Shown here in pieces: positions 1-6,373 of a stretch of DNA of 9,993 nt. A program made the translations under genes and the position numbers. The notes beneath the pieces are model-generated. The model worked only from the letters and a program-made list of their open reading frames with translations, had not been told where the DNA came from and made no database searches. The first letter of the stretch is position 1. Each line of letters opens with the position of its first letter. The DNA comes from Butyrivibrio sp. (lineage in GTDB: Bacteria > Bacillota_A > Clostridia > Lachnospirales > Lachnospiraceae), in NCBI RefSeq assembly GCF_024699075.1, contig NZ_JAILQF010000474.1, forward strand, positions 1 to 9,993. The letters are read 5' to 3'.

Positions 1-1
1 T

Positions 2-292
2 CAGGATGTGCACTGGTCTGATGCTTCTTTTGGCTACTTCCCGACTTATGCTCTTGGCTCAGCCTTCTCTGCCCAGTTCATGGATGCTATGAGGAAGGAT
101 ATAGATGTTGATGAGTACTTAAGAGATGGCAGATATGTCGATATAGAAGGGTGGCTCCGTGAACATATACACAGATACGGCTGCAGATATAATGCGGATG
201 AGATCATGTTAAAGGCTACAGGCAAGCCTTTTGATGTTAACTACTATCTTGATTATCTTGAGGATAAATATACAAAGCTATATAACTTATAA
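2..292 (+). CDS. Carboxypeptidase Taq (M32 family) metallopeptidase, C-terminal fragment
   Basis: This is the 3' end of a gene that starts before the window. The frame is open from base 2 and ends at a TAA (290-292), leaving about 97 residues. It begins QDVHWSDASFGYFPTYALGS, which closely fits the conserved C-terminal block of M32 carboxypeptidases (DVHWS..FGYFPTYALG). The family removes C-terminal residues from peptides in the cytoplasm with one bound metal ion. The HExxH metal-binding motif lies upstream in this family and cannot be seen here. M32 enzymes are usually about 500 residues, so roughly one fifth is present. The GTG at position 8 is an internal valine codon, not a start. No clear terminator follows, so read-through toward mtnA is possible but not shown. 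Confidence 0.9.
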   Translation, partial: QDVHWSDASFGYFPTYALGSAFSAQFMDAMRKDIDVDEYLRDGRYVDIEGWLREHIHRYGCRYNADEIMLKATGKPFDVNYYLDYLEDKYTKLYNL

Positions 293-482
293 GAATCGGC
301 TGATAATACATGATAATATTTTAATAAAAGAATATTTGGATAAAAGATCAGAATAATGGTCAGAAAAAGATCAGATAAAAAATATTCAAAATATGATCAG
401 TAAAAAGTGAATCATCTAAAAAAGTAAATCAGCTAAAGAAATAGATCCAATATAGAAATATATCAAACAAAGGAAAAATATC
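293..482. other. AT-rich spacer between the M32 peptidase and mtnA
   Basis: This 190-base spacer has no credible coding frame and no GC-rich hairpin that would end the upstream gene. It contains a short direct repeat TGATAATA (301-308 and 311-318) and scattered GATCAG words (346-351, 369-374, 395-400), which look like low-complexity AT-rich sequence. I see no convincing promoter hexamer pair. I also see no S-box (SAM) riboswitch, which precedes the mtnA orthologue in Bacillus subtilis. The mtnA ribosome binding site AGGAAA sits at 471-476. Confidence 0.5.
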
Positions 483-1577
483 ATGAAAAGTATACTAGAC
501 TATGAAACAGTTGCTCTTGCAGATGAGCGTGATGCTATCGTCATAATAGATCAGACACTTCTGCCGGGAGAAACAAAGCTTATAGATTTAAAGACAGGAG
601 AAGAGATATGGAATGCCATATACCTTCTTCAGGTAAGAGGAGCTCCTGCTATAGGCGTATGTGCCGGATTTGGTATATATCTTCTTATGAAAAAAAGCTC
701 TGCTACATCCAAAGAAGAATTTTTAAGTGAACTTAAAAAGAATAAAGACTATCTAAACAGCTCCCGTCCCACAGCAGTTAACCTTTCCTGGGCGCTTGAA
801 AGAATGGAGCAAAAAGCTGTTTCTTTTATCGAAGAAAAAGAGAGAAGCGGAAGCTCTTTTGACAAGGAAGCTGTTATTAAAGTAATGCATGACGAGTCAG
901 AAGCTATTAAAGCTGAAGACATAGAAGTCTGCAAGAAGATCGGAGAAAATGGACTTACTCTTGTGCAAAAGGGAGATGGAATATTAACTCACTGTAATGC
1001 AGGTCAGCTTGCTACCTGCAAATATGGAACAGCAACAGCTCCTATATATTTGGGCCATGAAAGAGGCTACAATTTCCATGTATATTGTGATGAGACAAGG
1101 CCACTTTTGCAGGGGGCAAGGCTTACAGCTTATGAGCTTCATTCTGCAGGTATAGATACAACTGTTATCTGCGACAATATGTCAGCTTCGATCATGAAGA
1201 CAGGCAAGGTTCAGGCTGTATTTGTAGGATGTGACAGAGTAGCTGCTAACGGAGATGCAGCCAACAAGATAGGTACAAGTGTTGTTGCAACAGTCGCAAA
1301 GCATTATGGTATACCTTTTTACGTATGCGCTCCGACATCTACAATTGATATAAATACAAAGACAGGTGATGACATAGTAATAGAGCAGAGAAAACCTGAA
1401 GAAGTAACGGAAATGTGGTATAAAAAGCGTATGGCACCTAAAGGCGTAAAGGTTTATAATCCTGCATTTGACGTAACAGATAACTCGCTTATAACTGGTA
1501 TAGTAACAGAATACGGTGTTCTAAAAGCACCATATGATAAGTCTATAAAAGAAATGTTCGATAAGTATAAAAGATGA
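483..1577 (+). CDS. mtnA: S-methyl-5-thioribose-1-phosphate isomerase
   Basis: This 364-residue protein is a full-length MtnA. It isomerises 5-methylthioribose-1-phosphate to 5-methylthioribulose-1-phosphate in the methionine salvage pathway, in the cytoplasm; some family members also accept 5-deoxyribose-1-phosphate. Family landmarks in order are RGAPAIG at 52-58, RPTAVNLSWAL at 95-105, ILTHCNAGQLAT with the catalytic cysteine at C171, CDETRPLLQGARLTA at 202-216, and GCDRVAANGDAANKIGT with the catalytic aspartate at D251. C171 and D251 correspond to Cys160 and Asp240 of the B. subtilis enzyme, with the same 80-residue separation. The related eIF2B alpha-like fold is shared by translation factors, but these catalytic residues point to a true isomerase. 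The ATG at 483 follows AGGAAA (471-476) and gives the expected N-terminus. No other salvage gene (mtnK, mtnN, mtnB) is in view. A strong terminator follows directly. Confidence 0.96.
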   Translation: MKSILDYETVALADERDAIVIIDQTLLPGETKLIDLKTGEEIWNAIYLLQVRGAPAIGVCAGFGIYLLMKKSSATSKEEFLSELKKNKDYLNSSRPTAVNLSWALERMEQKAVSFIEEKERSGSSFDKEAVIKVMHDESEAIKAEDIEVCKKIGENGLTLVQKGDGILTHCNAGQLATCKYGTATAPIYLGHERGYNFHVYCDETRPLLQGARLTAYELHSAGIDTTVICDNMSASIMKTGKVQAVFVGCDRVAANGDAANKIGTSVVATVAKHYGIPFYVCAPTSTIDINTKTGDDIVIEQRKPEEVTEMWYKKRMAPKGVKVYNPAFDVTDNSLITGIVTEYGVLKAPYDKSIKEMFDKYKR

Positions 1578-1578
1578 T

Positions 1579-1626
1579 AAAAGCTTCCGGTAGCAGATGA
1601 TATGCCTGCTTCCGGAAGCTTTTTTT
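1579..1626 (+). terminator. Rho-independent terminator after mtnA
   Basis: The arm AAAAGCTTCCGG (1579-1590) is exactly complementary to CCGGAAGCTTTT (1612-1623). Inside it AGCAG (1592-1596) pairs with CTGCT (1606-1610), leaving a 9-base loop. The 3' arm runs into seven T residues (1620-1626). It starts two bases after the mtnA stop codon, so it ends the mtnA transcript and separates it from the FapA-type gene. Confidence 0.95.
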
Positions 1627-1718
1627 ACTAAGATAGTGAGATGCTTTAGTAATGAGCCAGGAGAATCTAAACGCAGGTAAGGTAGAATTTTATATTTGCG
1701 AAGTTTGAATTATTAAAC

Positions 1719-1746
1719 TCAATAAACATAAATTAATAGCCGATAT
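1719..1746 (+). promoter_or_regulatory. Candidate sigma-28/sigma-D-type promoter upstream of the FapA-repeat gene
   Basis: GCCGATAT at 1739-1746 is an exact match to the -10 element recognised by B. subtilis sigma-D (flagellar sigma-28 class). The -35 side is weaker. TCAA (1719-1722) stands 16 bases upstream, within the usual 14-16 spacing, and matches TAAA at three of four positions. A perfect TAAA (1723-1726) stands at only 12 bases. The element is 69 bases upstream of the gene's ATG. A housekeeping promoter is not excluded in such AT-rich sequence: for example, TATAAC at 1752-1757 could serve as a -10. Confidence 0.4.
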
Positions 1747-1815
1747 ATTTGTATAACACATAGTGTAGATTTTTTTACGTTGCTTCAAAAGTACCATTTA
1801 AGTCAGAGGACCATT

Positions 1816-4356
1816 ATGGATAACGAAAAGCTGGCTATAGATCTTACAACTGAAGAAACGATGGATGAAGCTGCCCTTGAAGCGCAGAAGGCACTTGAAC
1901 AGGCTCAGGCGATAGAGTATGACAAAGAGCTTGAACTGTGCAGGAAAGCAGGTGGTGACCCAGAGGTTATTAGGAGCAAGAAGCTGGATTACAACCAGCT
2001 TGTTGAAGTGCGCAAAGGTCTTGAATCAGGGGTTGATGTTTCAAGATATATGAACTCGTCCATGCCGTGGATGCTTATGGAAGAACTGCGCCTTGAAATG
2101 GAGCAGAATATTGACATGACCAAATTCAGGAAAGATGGCTATGATCTATCCCAGGTATCCGAGATAAGGCAGGGACTAATTAATGGCATAAATGTTGCAG
2201 AGTACACCAAAAAAGAATATCTTGGCGAGCAGATGCACGAGATAAGACTTGGACTTGAAGCAGACCTTCCTGTTATTTTTTATAAAGATCCTGCATTTGA
2301 TGCTTCTCAAATGAAGGAAATAAGGCTTGGACTTGTTGATAATGTAGATATAGCAGCTTATGCAAAGCCTTCTATTCCGCCTATGAAGATGAGTGAGGCC
2401 AGAGAATGCATGAAATCAGGCCTTAGTCTTACTACGGAAGAGATAGTTTCAAATTCTGTTGGTGTACTTCGCCAGATGAAAGAGGCGCATGTACGTCAGG
2501 TTGATATATCTGATTATATTAAACAGGGATTTGACGAAGACCAGCTTGAACAGATAATTAAGGCAAGAGAAAAGCATCTTGACGACTTTGATAAGTATCT
2601 TGATGTGGAAATTCGCGGTGAGAATCTCAGGGAGATAAGAAAGGGCCTTGAGGAAGGTCTTGATGTTTCTCTTTATGCTGATCATGAGTTTAACTGGCAG
2701 CAGATGAGGGAGATAAGGCGCGGACTTGAAAAAAATGTTGATGTAAGTGAGTATGCAAAGCCCCTCTATCAGCCTCGCCAGATGCATGAAATAAGAAAAG
2801 GCCTTGAATCAGGAGTTGACGTATCTAAATATTCCAGCATGATCAATTCTGCAAGGGATATGAAAGAGATAAGACAAAGGCTTGAAAAGGGTGAAGATGC
2901 CGGCGTTGCCGATTCCAGAAGCCTAAGATTTGAAGATGATGTAGAAAGCAGAGATGGAAGGGTTTCTGTTGACAATGATAATAACGCAAGTAAGTATAAA
3001 ACTTTTGACGGCTCTGAGAAAGAAAAGAGACATTATCTTCAGATGACTCCGGACGGTCTCAAAGCATACCTTACTTTGCCTAGGCTTAAGAATAACGGAA
3101 AGTATACTCTAGAATTTGTGCTTGAACTTCTCGGTAAAGCTAATATAACCTTTGGCATCAAAAAAGATGTCATTCTGGACATGATAGGTAATGAGAAGTA
3201 TGAAGAGAAAAAGCTTGTTGCGGAAGGTTATGGCCCAACTTTTGGTAAAGATGGATATTATGAATACTTTTTTGACAGAAAAGTTCCAACAGAAATAGAA
3301 TTTACCAAAGATGGATCAGCTAACTTCGATAATGTAAGATATTTTGATACGGTAACAGTAGGACAGAAGCTTGCTGTATATCATCCGGCTATCCATGGCT
3401 CCGATGGAAAGACTATAAAGAATATTACACTTCCTGGCAAGAACGGACGAGATATGCCTGTTCTTAAAGGCAGAGGCTTTATGGTCATGCCTGACCATAA
3501 AACTTACTGTGCTACTGTATCAGGCGGAATAAGATTTACAGATGGCGAGATGATAATAAGTCCGCTCATGGAAATAGAAGATAGTAAGAGACCCTTGTCC
3601 ATTGATTTTGTAGGAACAGTCTGGGTTAAAGGAGAAGTTCCTGCAAAGTCTGTTATAAAGGCTCAGGGCGATGTCATAATAGATGGATATGCAGAAGGCG
3701 CTACAATAGAAGCAGAAGGCGATATAGTCTTTAGAAGCGGATGTAATGGCCTTGACCGTAAAGCTTCTGTAAAGACAGACGGTAATATATATGCCAGATA
3801 CCTTCAGAATCTTACTCTTGATGTTGGCAAATCTGTATTTTGCAATGGCATGATCTATTGTAATGCAGATATTAGAGGAAGCGTAATGGTATACGGCGAT
3901 GAAGGCGCCATAATAGGCGGCGACGTATCTACTCAGATGGGTATAAACGCAGCCAAGCTTGGAAGCGACAGTTCTATTAAGACTATCGTAAGAGTCGGAG
4001 TAACATCAGCTCTTCTTAATGAATATAATAATGTAAAAAGAGTTATTGAGAAGACCAAATCAGAGCTTGATACCTTCTCCAAGGAGCAAAAGCGTGTAGG
4101 CACAGCTGATCTTAATACACGTGAACAGCTTCAGTGGAAGGTTAAGATCAATATGGCAGTAAGCTCTAAGGAAAAAGAGCTTGTAGGCTATGAAGAAAAA
4201 ATGGAAGATATTAATAATCAGATGCTTAAAGTTAGAGGAGCCAGCATTAAAGCAAGAAGCACAGTTTATGCGGGCGTGCTTCTTATAATTGATGGCAAGC
4301 AGCTTCAGATTTCAAGTACCAAGGAAGAAAAGGGCGGAATTATCTATCAGAAGTAA
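1816..4356 (+). CDS. FapA (DUF342) family protein with N-terminal array of 26-residue repeats
   Basis: This 846-residue protein has no signal peptide or membrane segment, so it is probably cytoplasmic. I chose the ATG at 1816 because AGAGGA (1805-1810) lies just upstream; the in-frame TTG at 1780 has no good site. Residues 1-56 are acidic and helical. Residues 57-369 are about twelve tandem 26-residue repeats of the type QM.EIR.GLE.GVDVS.YA. A charged linker leads into the FapA region (about 400-846). It begins LKAYLTLPRLKNNGKYT and then continues through a family-typical segment to about residue 590. A glycine-rich parallel beta-helix follows at about 600-728 (rungs such as IKAQGDVIIDGYAEGATIEAEGDIV). 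A coiled coil spans about 730-805, followed by a short beta tail. Classical FapA proteins are roughly 500-600 residues; Vibrio FapA binds unphosphorylated EIIA-Glc and affects flagellar assembly. The role here is unknown. The repeats suggest an added protein-binding surface. The HD-GYP regulator lies 207 bases downstream. Confidence 0.88.
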   Translation: MDNEKLAIDLTTEETMDEAALEAQKALEQAQAIEYDKELELCRKAGGDPEVIRSKKLDYNQLVEVRKGLESGVDVSRYMNSSMPWMLMEELRLEMEQNIDMTKFRKDGYDLSQVSEIRQGLINGINVAEYTKKEYLGEQMHEIRLGLEADLPVIFYKDPAFDASQMKEIRLGLVDNVDIAAYAKPSIPPMKMSEARECMKSGLSLTTEEIVSNSVGVLRQMKEAHVRQVDISDYIKQGFDEDQLEQIIKAREKHLDDFDKYLDVEIRGENLREIRKGLEEGLDVSLYADHEFNWQQMREIRRGLEKNVDVSEYAKPLYQPRQMHEIRKGLESGVDVSKYSSMINSARDMKEIRQRLEKGEDAGVADSRSLRFEDDVESRDGRVSVDNDNNASKYKTFDGSEKEKRHYLQMTPDGLKAYLTLPRLKNNGKYTLEFVLELLGKANITFGIKKDVILDMIGNEKYEEKKLVAEGYGPTFGKDGYYEYFFDRKVPTEIEFTKDGSANFDNVRYFDTVTVGQKLAVYHPAIHGSDGKTIKNITLPGKNGRDMPVLKGRGFMVMPDHKTYCATVSGGIRFTDGEMIISPLMEIEDSKRPLSIDFVGTVWVKGEVPAKSVIKAQGDVIIDGYAEGATIEAEGDIVFRSGCNGLDRKASVKTDGNIYARYLQNLTLDVGKSVFCNGMIYCNADIRGSVMVYGDEGAIIGGDVSTQMGINAAKLGSDSSIKTIVRVGVTSALLNEYNNVKRVIEKTKSELDTFSKEQKRVGTADLNTREQLQWKVKINMAVSSKEKELVGYEEKMEDINNQMLKVRGASIKARSTVYAGVLLIIDGKQLQISSTKEEKGGIIYQK
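1984..2922 (+). repeat. Tandem 78-base (26-codon) coding repeats, about twelve units
   Basis: The units encode residues 57-369 of the FapA-type protein. Taking each unit to end just before the next F/Y/L-D-type start, they fall at residues 57-82, 83-108, 109-134, 135-160, 161-186, 187-212, 213-238, 239-265, 266-291, 292-317, 318-343 and 344-369. All are 26 residues except the eighth, which has one extra residue. Conserved positions are Q5, M/L6, E8, I9, R10, G12, L13, G/N16, V17, D18, V/I19 and Y22. Units 6, 8 and 12 are degenerate, and residues 31-56 may be a thirteenth, more divergent unit. Neighbouring units differ widely at synonymous sites (compare units 10 and 11), so the array is old rather than a recent slippage expansion. 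A helical-hairpin solenoid is a plausible fold. Confidence 0.9.
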
Positions 4357-4452
4357 TATTATTTCTTATATGATCCTGCCAAAATATTCCGTGCATTAAA
4401 TATGGCCCAGGCACCTTGTCTTGTCTTTAGAAACTAACACATAAGTCGCAGT

Positions 4453-4486
4453 TAATGTAATGCACTAATCTGCCGAATAATATAAT
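4453..4486 (+). promoter_or_regulatory. Candidate promoter region upstream of the HD-GYP regulator
   Basis: Two overlapping possibilities are visible. For a sigma-28 type promoter, TAAT (4453-4456) is followed after exactly 15 bases by GCCGAATA (4472-4479), close to TAAA-N15-GCCGATAA but with two mismatches in the -10. For a housekeeping promoter, a perfect TATAAT lies at 4481-4486, but no good -35 hexamer stands 16-18 bases upstream. The spacer from 4357 to 4563 holds no other clear signal and no evident terminator after the FapA-type gene, so co-transcription from upstream is also possible. The ribosome binding site AGGTGA is at 4554-4559. Confidence 0.35.
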
Positions 4487-4563
4487 GGTCATCATTTGCA
4501 GACTTTATAAGGCAAAAGAACAGATCCTTTTACATTTATCATATTCAGATCACAGGTGAACAC

Positions 4564-5736
4564 ATGGCTGAAGAAAATGCTGGAAGCAAACCAACAATTC
4601 TTATAGTAGATGACTCAGAGATCAATCGTGATGTCTTAAAGGAAATCTTTAAGGATGATTATACTATCCTTGAAGCGGATAATGGTAAGACAGCAATTGA
4701 GATGGTCGTTAAGAGCAGAGCTTTTCTAAGTGCTATCCTTCTCGACATTAATATGCCCGAGATGGATGGATTTTCTGTGCTTGTCGAAATTAATAAGGTC
4801 AAACTTGTTGATAAGATACCAGTAATAATGATCACAAGTGATACATCAATAGAGACAGAGAGAAAATGCTATGAACATGGCGTTGTTGATGTTATATGCA
4901 AGCCTTTTGATGCTCTTATCGTACAAAAGAAGGTCAGCCGTTCAATAGAGATACTTATGTCCAAAAGGCATCTTGAAGATCAGGTAAACAGTCAGACCAA
5001 GCTTCTTAGAGCGCAATTCCAGCAGCTTCAGAAGCAGCAGGAAGTTCTGAAGAAGAATAACGCGATGATCGTTGAAAAGATATGTACGATTGTTGAGTTT
5101 CGTAATCTCGAATCAGGATATCATTTAAGACGAATACATGACTTTGTTTCCATTCTGGGCAAGTATGTGATGAACATGTACCCTGAGTATAGTATTACTG
5201 ATCATCAGATAGAGGTTATGGCTTCTGCATCTGCCATGCATGACATTGGAAAGATAACCATCCCGGACAATATTCTTCTAAAACCCGGAAGACTTACAAG
5301 AGATGAGTTTGAAGTTATGAAGTCACATACTACAAGAGGATGTGATATTATCAGAATGCTCGCTGATATTCAGGACAAAGAATATTTTGAGTACAGTTAT
5401 GATATATGCAGGCATCACCATGAAAAGTTCGATGGAAACGGATATCCTGATGGTCTTAAAGGGGATGAAATATCGATGGCAGCTCAGTTGACAGGTCTGT
5501 CTGATGTTTATGATGCCCTTATAAGCGAACGTGTATATAAGGCTGCATATTCAATGGACAAGGCATTTGGAATGATAGTCAACGGAGAATGTGGTGTGTT
5601 CAATCCAAAGCTTATTAACTGCTTCAGAGAAGCCAAGCTTGAAATGAATAATGCTTATATAAGGACCAAGATGCAGGAAGCAGAAGATAATAAAGCTGTA
5701 AACGGCGAAGATGACGATTATGAGGATGATGACTAA
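4564..5736 (+). CDS. Response regulator with HD-GYP domain (c-di-GMP phosphodiesterase type)
   Basis: This 390-residue cytoplasmic protein has two domains. Residues about 10-130 form a receiver domain with the acidic pair D16/D17, the phospho-acceptor D61 (ILLDINMPEMDG), T91 and K113 (CKPFD). A glutamine-rich coiled coil (about 135-165) leads to an HD-GYP domain (about 168-360). HD-GYP landmarks are E183 and H187, H226-D227 with K230 (MHDIGK), H255, H285-H286 (HHHEKFDGNGYP, with the GYP at 293-295), and D314 (LSDVYDAL). These match the metal ligands known in active HD-GYP phosphodiesterases, which hydrolyse cyclic di-GMP. Catalytic activity is therefore expected and probably controlled by phosphorylation of D61. 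The protein ends in an acidic tail, EDDDYEDDD. No histidine kinase is in view. The family assignment is firm; the cellular target is not known. The start ATG at 4564 follows AGGTGA by four bases. Confidence 0.95.
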   Translation: MAEENAGSKPTILIVDDSEINRDVLKEIFKDDYTILEADNGKTAIEMVVKSRAFLSAILLDINMPEMDGFSVLVEINKVKLVDKIPVIMITSDTSIETERKCYEHGVVDVICKPFDALIVQKKVSRSIEILMSKRHLEDQVNSQTKLLRAQFQQLQKQQEVLKKNNAMIVEKICTIVEFRNLESGYHLRRIHDFVSILGKYVMNMYPEYSITDHQIEVMASASAMHDIGKITIPDNILLKPGRLTRDEFEVMKSHTTRGCDIIRMLADIQDKEYFEYSYDICRHHHEKFDGNGYPDGLKGDEISMAAQLTGLSDVYDALISERVYKAAYSMDKAFGMIVNGECGVFNPKLINCFREAKLEMNNAYIRTKMQEAEDNKAVNGEDDDYEDDD

Positions 5737-5757
5737 AACTGTAATCAGTTCATTTTT
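5737..5757 (+). terminator. Weak hairpin after the HD-GYP gene, possible terminator
   Basis: AACTG (5737-5741) pairs with CAGTT (5746-5750) across a four-base loop, followed after CA by five T residues (5753-5757). It begins right after the stop codon, which suits a terminator, but the stem has only five pairs and low GC. No better candidate exists before the tRNA promoter at 5848. Confidence 0.25.
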
Positions 5758-5847
5758 GGTGATTCTCTGCGATGCTTGCAGGCATAATACGATAATAGGA
5801 TAATACCTTAACACAAAAACGATTTTTGAAAAAAATCAGTAATTTTG

Positions 5848-5879
5848 TTGACAAAAGATCTTAATTGTACTAATATAAT
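5848..5879 (+). promoter_or_regulatory. Promoter of the tRNA-Arg gene
   Basis: A perfect -35 hexamer TTGACA (5848-5853) is followed by two overlapping -10 options. TAATAT (5871-5876) lies at the ideal 17-base spacing with 4/6 matches, and a perfect TATAAT (5874-5879) lies at 20 bases. The tRNA begins 43 bases after the second, consistent with a short processed leader. Confidence 0.75.
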
Positions 5880-5921
5880 ATCCGTTGCTGATGCAGTTGC
5901 AAAAGCAAAACTAAATATTAT

Positions 5922-5995
5922 GTGAGTGTAGCTCAGCTGGATAGAGCGTCTGGCTACGGACCAGAAGGTCGCGAGTTCGAATCTTGTCACTCACA
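5922..5995 (+). tRNA. tRNA-Arg (anticodon ACG)
   Basis: A complete 74-base cloverleaf can be folded. The acceptor stem is GTGAGTG (5922-5928) with CACTCAC (5988-5994), seven perfect pairs. The D arm is GCTCAGCTGGATAGAGC. The anticodon stem TCTGG/CCAGA encloses the loop CTACGGA, with the ACG anticodon at 5956-5958. The T arm carries the standard TTCGAAT loop, with two G-U pairs in its stem. The discriminator base is A5995. CCA is not encoded and must be added after transcription. After A34 is changed to inosine it should read CGU, CGC and CGA arginine codons. It is a single-gene unit with its own promoter and terminator. Confidence 0.97.
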
Positions 5996-5999
5996 TTTT

Positions 6000-6035
6000 A
6001 AAAGCAGATTTCTTTCGAAATCTGCTTTTTCTTTT
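6000..6035 (+). terminator. Rho-independent terminator after tRNA-Arg
   Basis: AAAGCAGATTTC (6001-6012) is perfectly complementary to GAAATCTGCTTT (6017-6028) across a TTTC loop, and A6000-T6029 can extend it to 13 pairs. It runs into TTTTTCTTTT. It lies five bases past the tRNA end and isolates the tRNA from the transporter operon. Confidence 0.93.
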
Positions 6036-6067
6036 GTTTTAAAATATATAAAATAATTTAGAATATA

Positions 6068-6081
6068 CGAAAACGTTTACG
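6068..6081. promoter_or_regulatory. LacI/CcpA-like operator, distal site 1
   Basis: CGAAAACGTTTACG is a near palindrome centred on CG, with a perfect AAACGTTT core; 12 of 14 positions agree with its reverse complement. Such CG-centred palindromes are typical of LacI-family regulators. It also resembles the CcpA cre pattern (TGNAANCGNNNNCA), missing only the first and last bases. Confidence 0.5.
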
Positions 6082-6086
6082 CATTC

Positions 6087-6100
6087 TTTTCGTTCGAAAA
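6087..6100. promoter_or_regulatory. Inverted repeat, distal site 2
   Basis: TTTTCGTTCGAAAA has perfect six-base arms (TTTTCG/CGAAAA) around TT. It shares the CGAAAA half-site of the other palindromes in this spacer, with a two-base central spacer. It may be a second regulator site, about 19 bases centre-to-centre from site 1. Confidence 0.4.
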
Positions 6101-6130
6101 TCTCTAAATAATCTTTTTGAATTCCTCTGT

Positions 6131-6161
6131 AAGCCTTTAAAATAGGCTTTTATATAGCCTA
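6131..6161 (+). repeat. Three-part AGCCT/AGGCT inverted repeat with mutually exclusive hairpins
   Basis: AAGCCT (6131-6136) can pair with AGGCTT (6144-6149), and TAGGCT (6143-6148) can pair instead with AGCCTA (6156-6161). Both loops are seven bases and the middle arm is shared. A further small inverted repeat, ATACG (6163-6167) with CGTAT (6174-6178), follows. It lies upstream of the best promoter candidate for the transporter, so a role in RNA would need an earlier start site. Confidence 0.4.
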
Positions 6162-6306
6162 AATACGTAATACCGTATATGACTTATATAGTATCTATTT
6201 ATGCACTTAATTTAGATATGCGTCAGTTATTTGTTATATAGCACAAAAAGTACAGAGATTATCCGTCAAAAAACAAATAAAATGACTATAAATAGGCAAA
6301 AATATA

Positions 6307-6335
6307 TTGCAATTCTAGGTAATATGATGTATATT
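6307..6335 (+). promoter_or_regulatory. Candidate promoter of the sugar transporter operon
   Basis: TTGCAA (6307-6312, 4/6 to TTGACA) and TATATT (6330-6335, 5/6 to TATAAT) are separated by exactly 17 bases. The predicted start near 6342 falls at the edge of the operator-like sequence at 6343-6356, an arrangement suited to repression. It would give a leader of about 80 bases. Confidence 0.5.
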
Positions 6336-6342
6336 TAAATTA

Positions 6343-6356
6343 CGAAAACGATTAAG
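6343..6356. promoter_or_regulatory. LacI-like operator overlapping the predicted transcription start
   Basis: CGAAAACGATTAAG shares CGAAAACG exactly with the distal site at 6068-6075, and its right half is a weaker match. Its position just after the -10 candidate is where a LacI-type repressor would block initiation. Confidence 0.45.
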
Positions 6357-6373
6357 TTATATTAAGTCATTGG

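Noticed and set aside
301..432. Repeated GATCAG/TGATAATA words in the spacer before mtnA, considered as CRISPR-like or iteron repeats
   Set aside because: The units are only 6-8 bases, irregularly spaced and in very AT-rich sequence. There is no consistent spacer length.
1780..1815. Upstream TTG start for the FapA-repeat gene
   Set aside because: It has no ribosome binding site, and the ATG at 1816 has AGAGGA just ahead. The extra twelve residues do not look like part of the domain.
2449..2787. 112-residue minus-strand frame inside the FapA-repeat gene
   Set aside because: It is a shadow of the repeat-coding region, rich in Ile, Leu and Lys with no recognisable domain, and the + strand frame is clearly the real gene.
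4357..4563. Possible cyclic-di-GMP riboswitch before the HD-GYP gene
   Set aside because: I could not find the conserved core or paired stems of the GEMM classes; only short weak complementarities are present.
5821..5837. GATTTTT-GAA-AAAAATC hairpin upstream of the tRNA promoter as a terminator
   Set aside because: The stem is almost all A-T, with no following T-run, so it would be too weak to terminate.
5808..5990. 60-residue minus-strand frame starting MTRFELATFWSVARRS
   Set aside because: Its start is the antisense of the tRNA-Arg T arm and anticodon arm. Translated tRNA antisense of this kind is a well-known false protein, and the frame has no ribosome binding site.
5922..5995. tRNA-Arg as an integration (att) site for a mobile element
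   Set aside because: No second copy of the tRNA 3' end and no integrase gene appear in the window, and the flanking genes look like ordinary chromosome.
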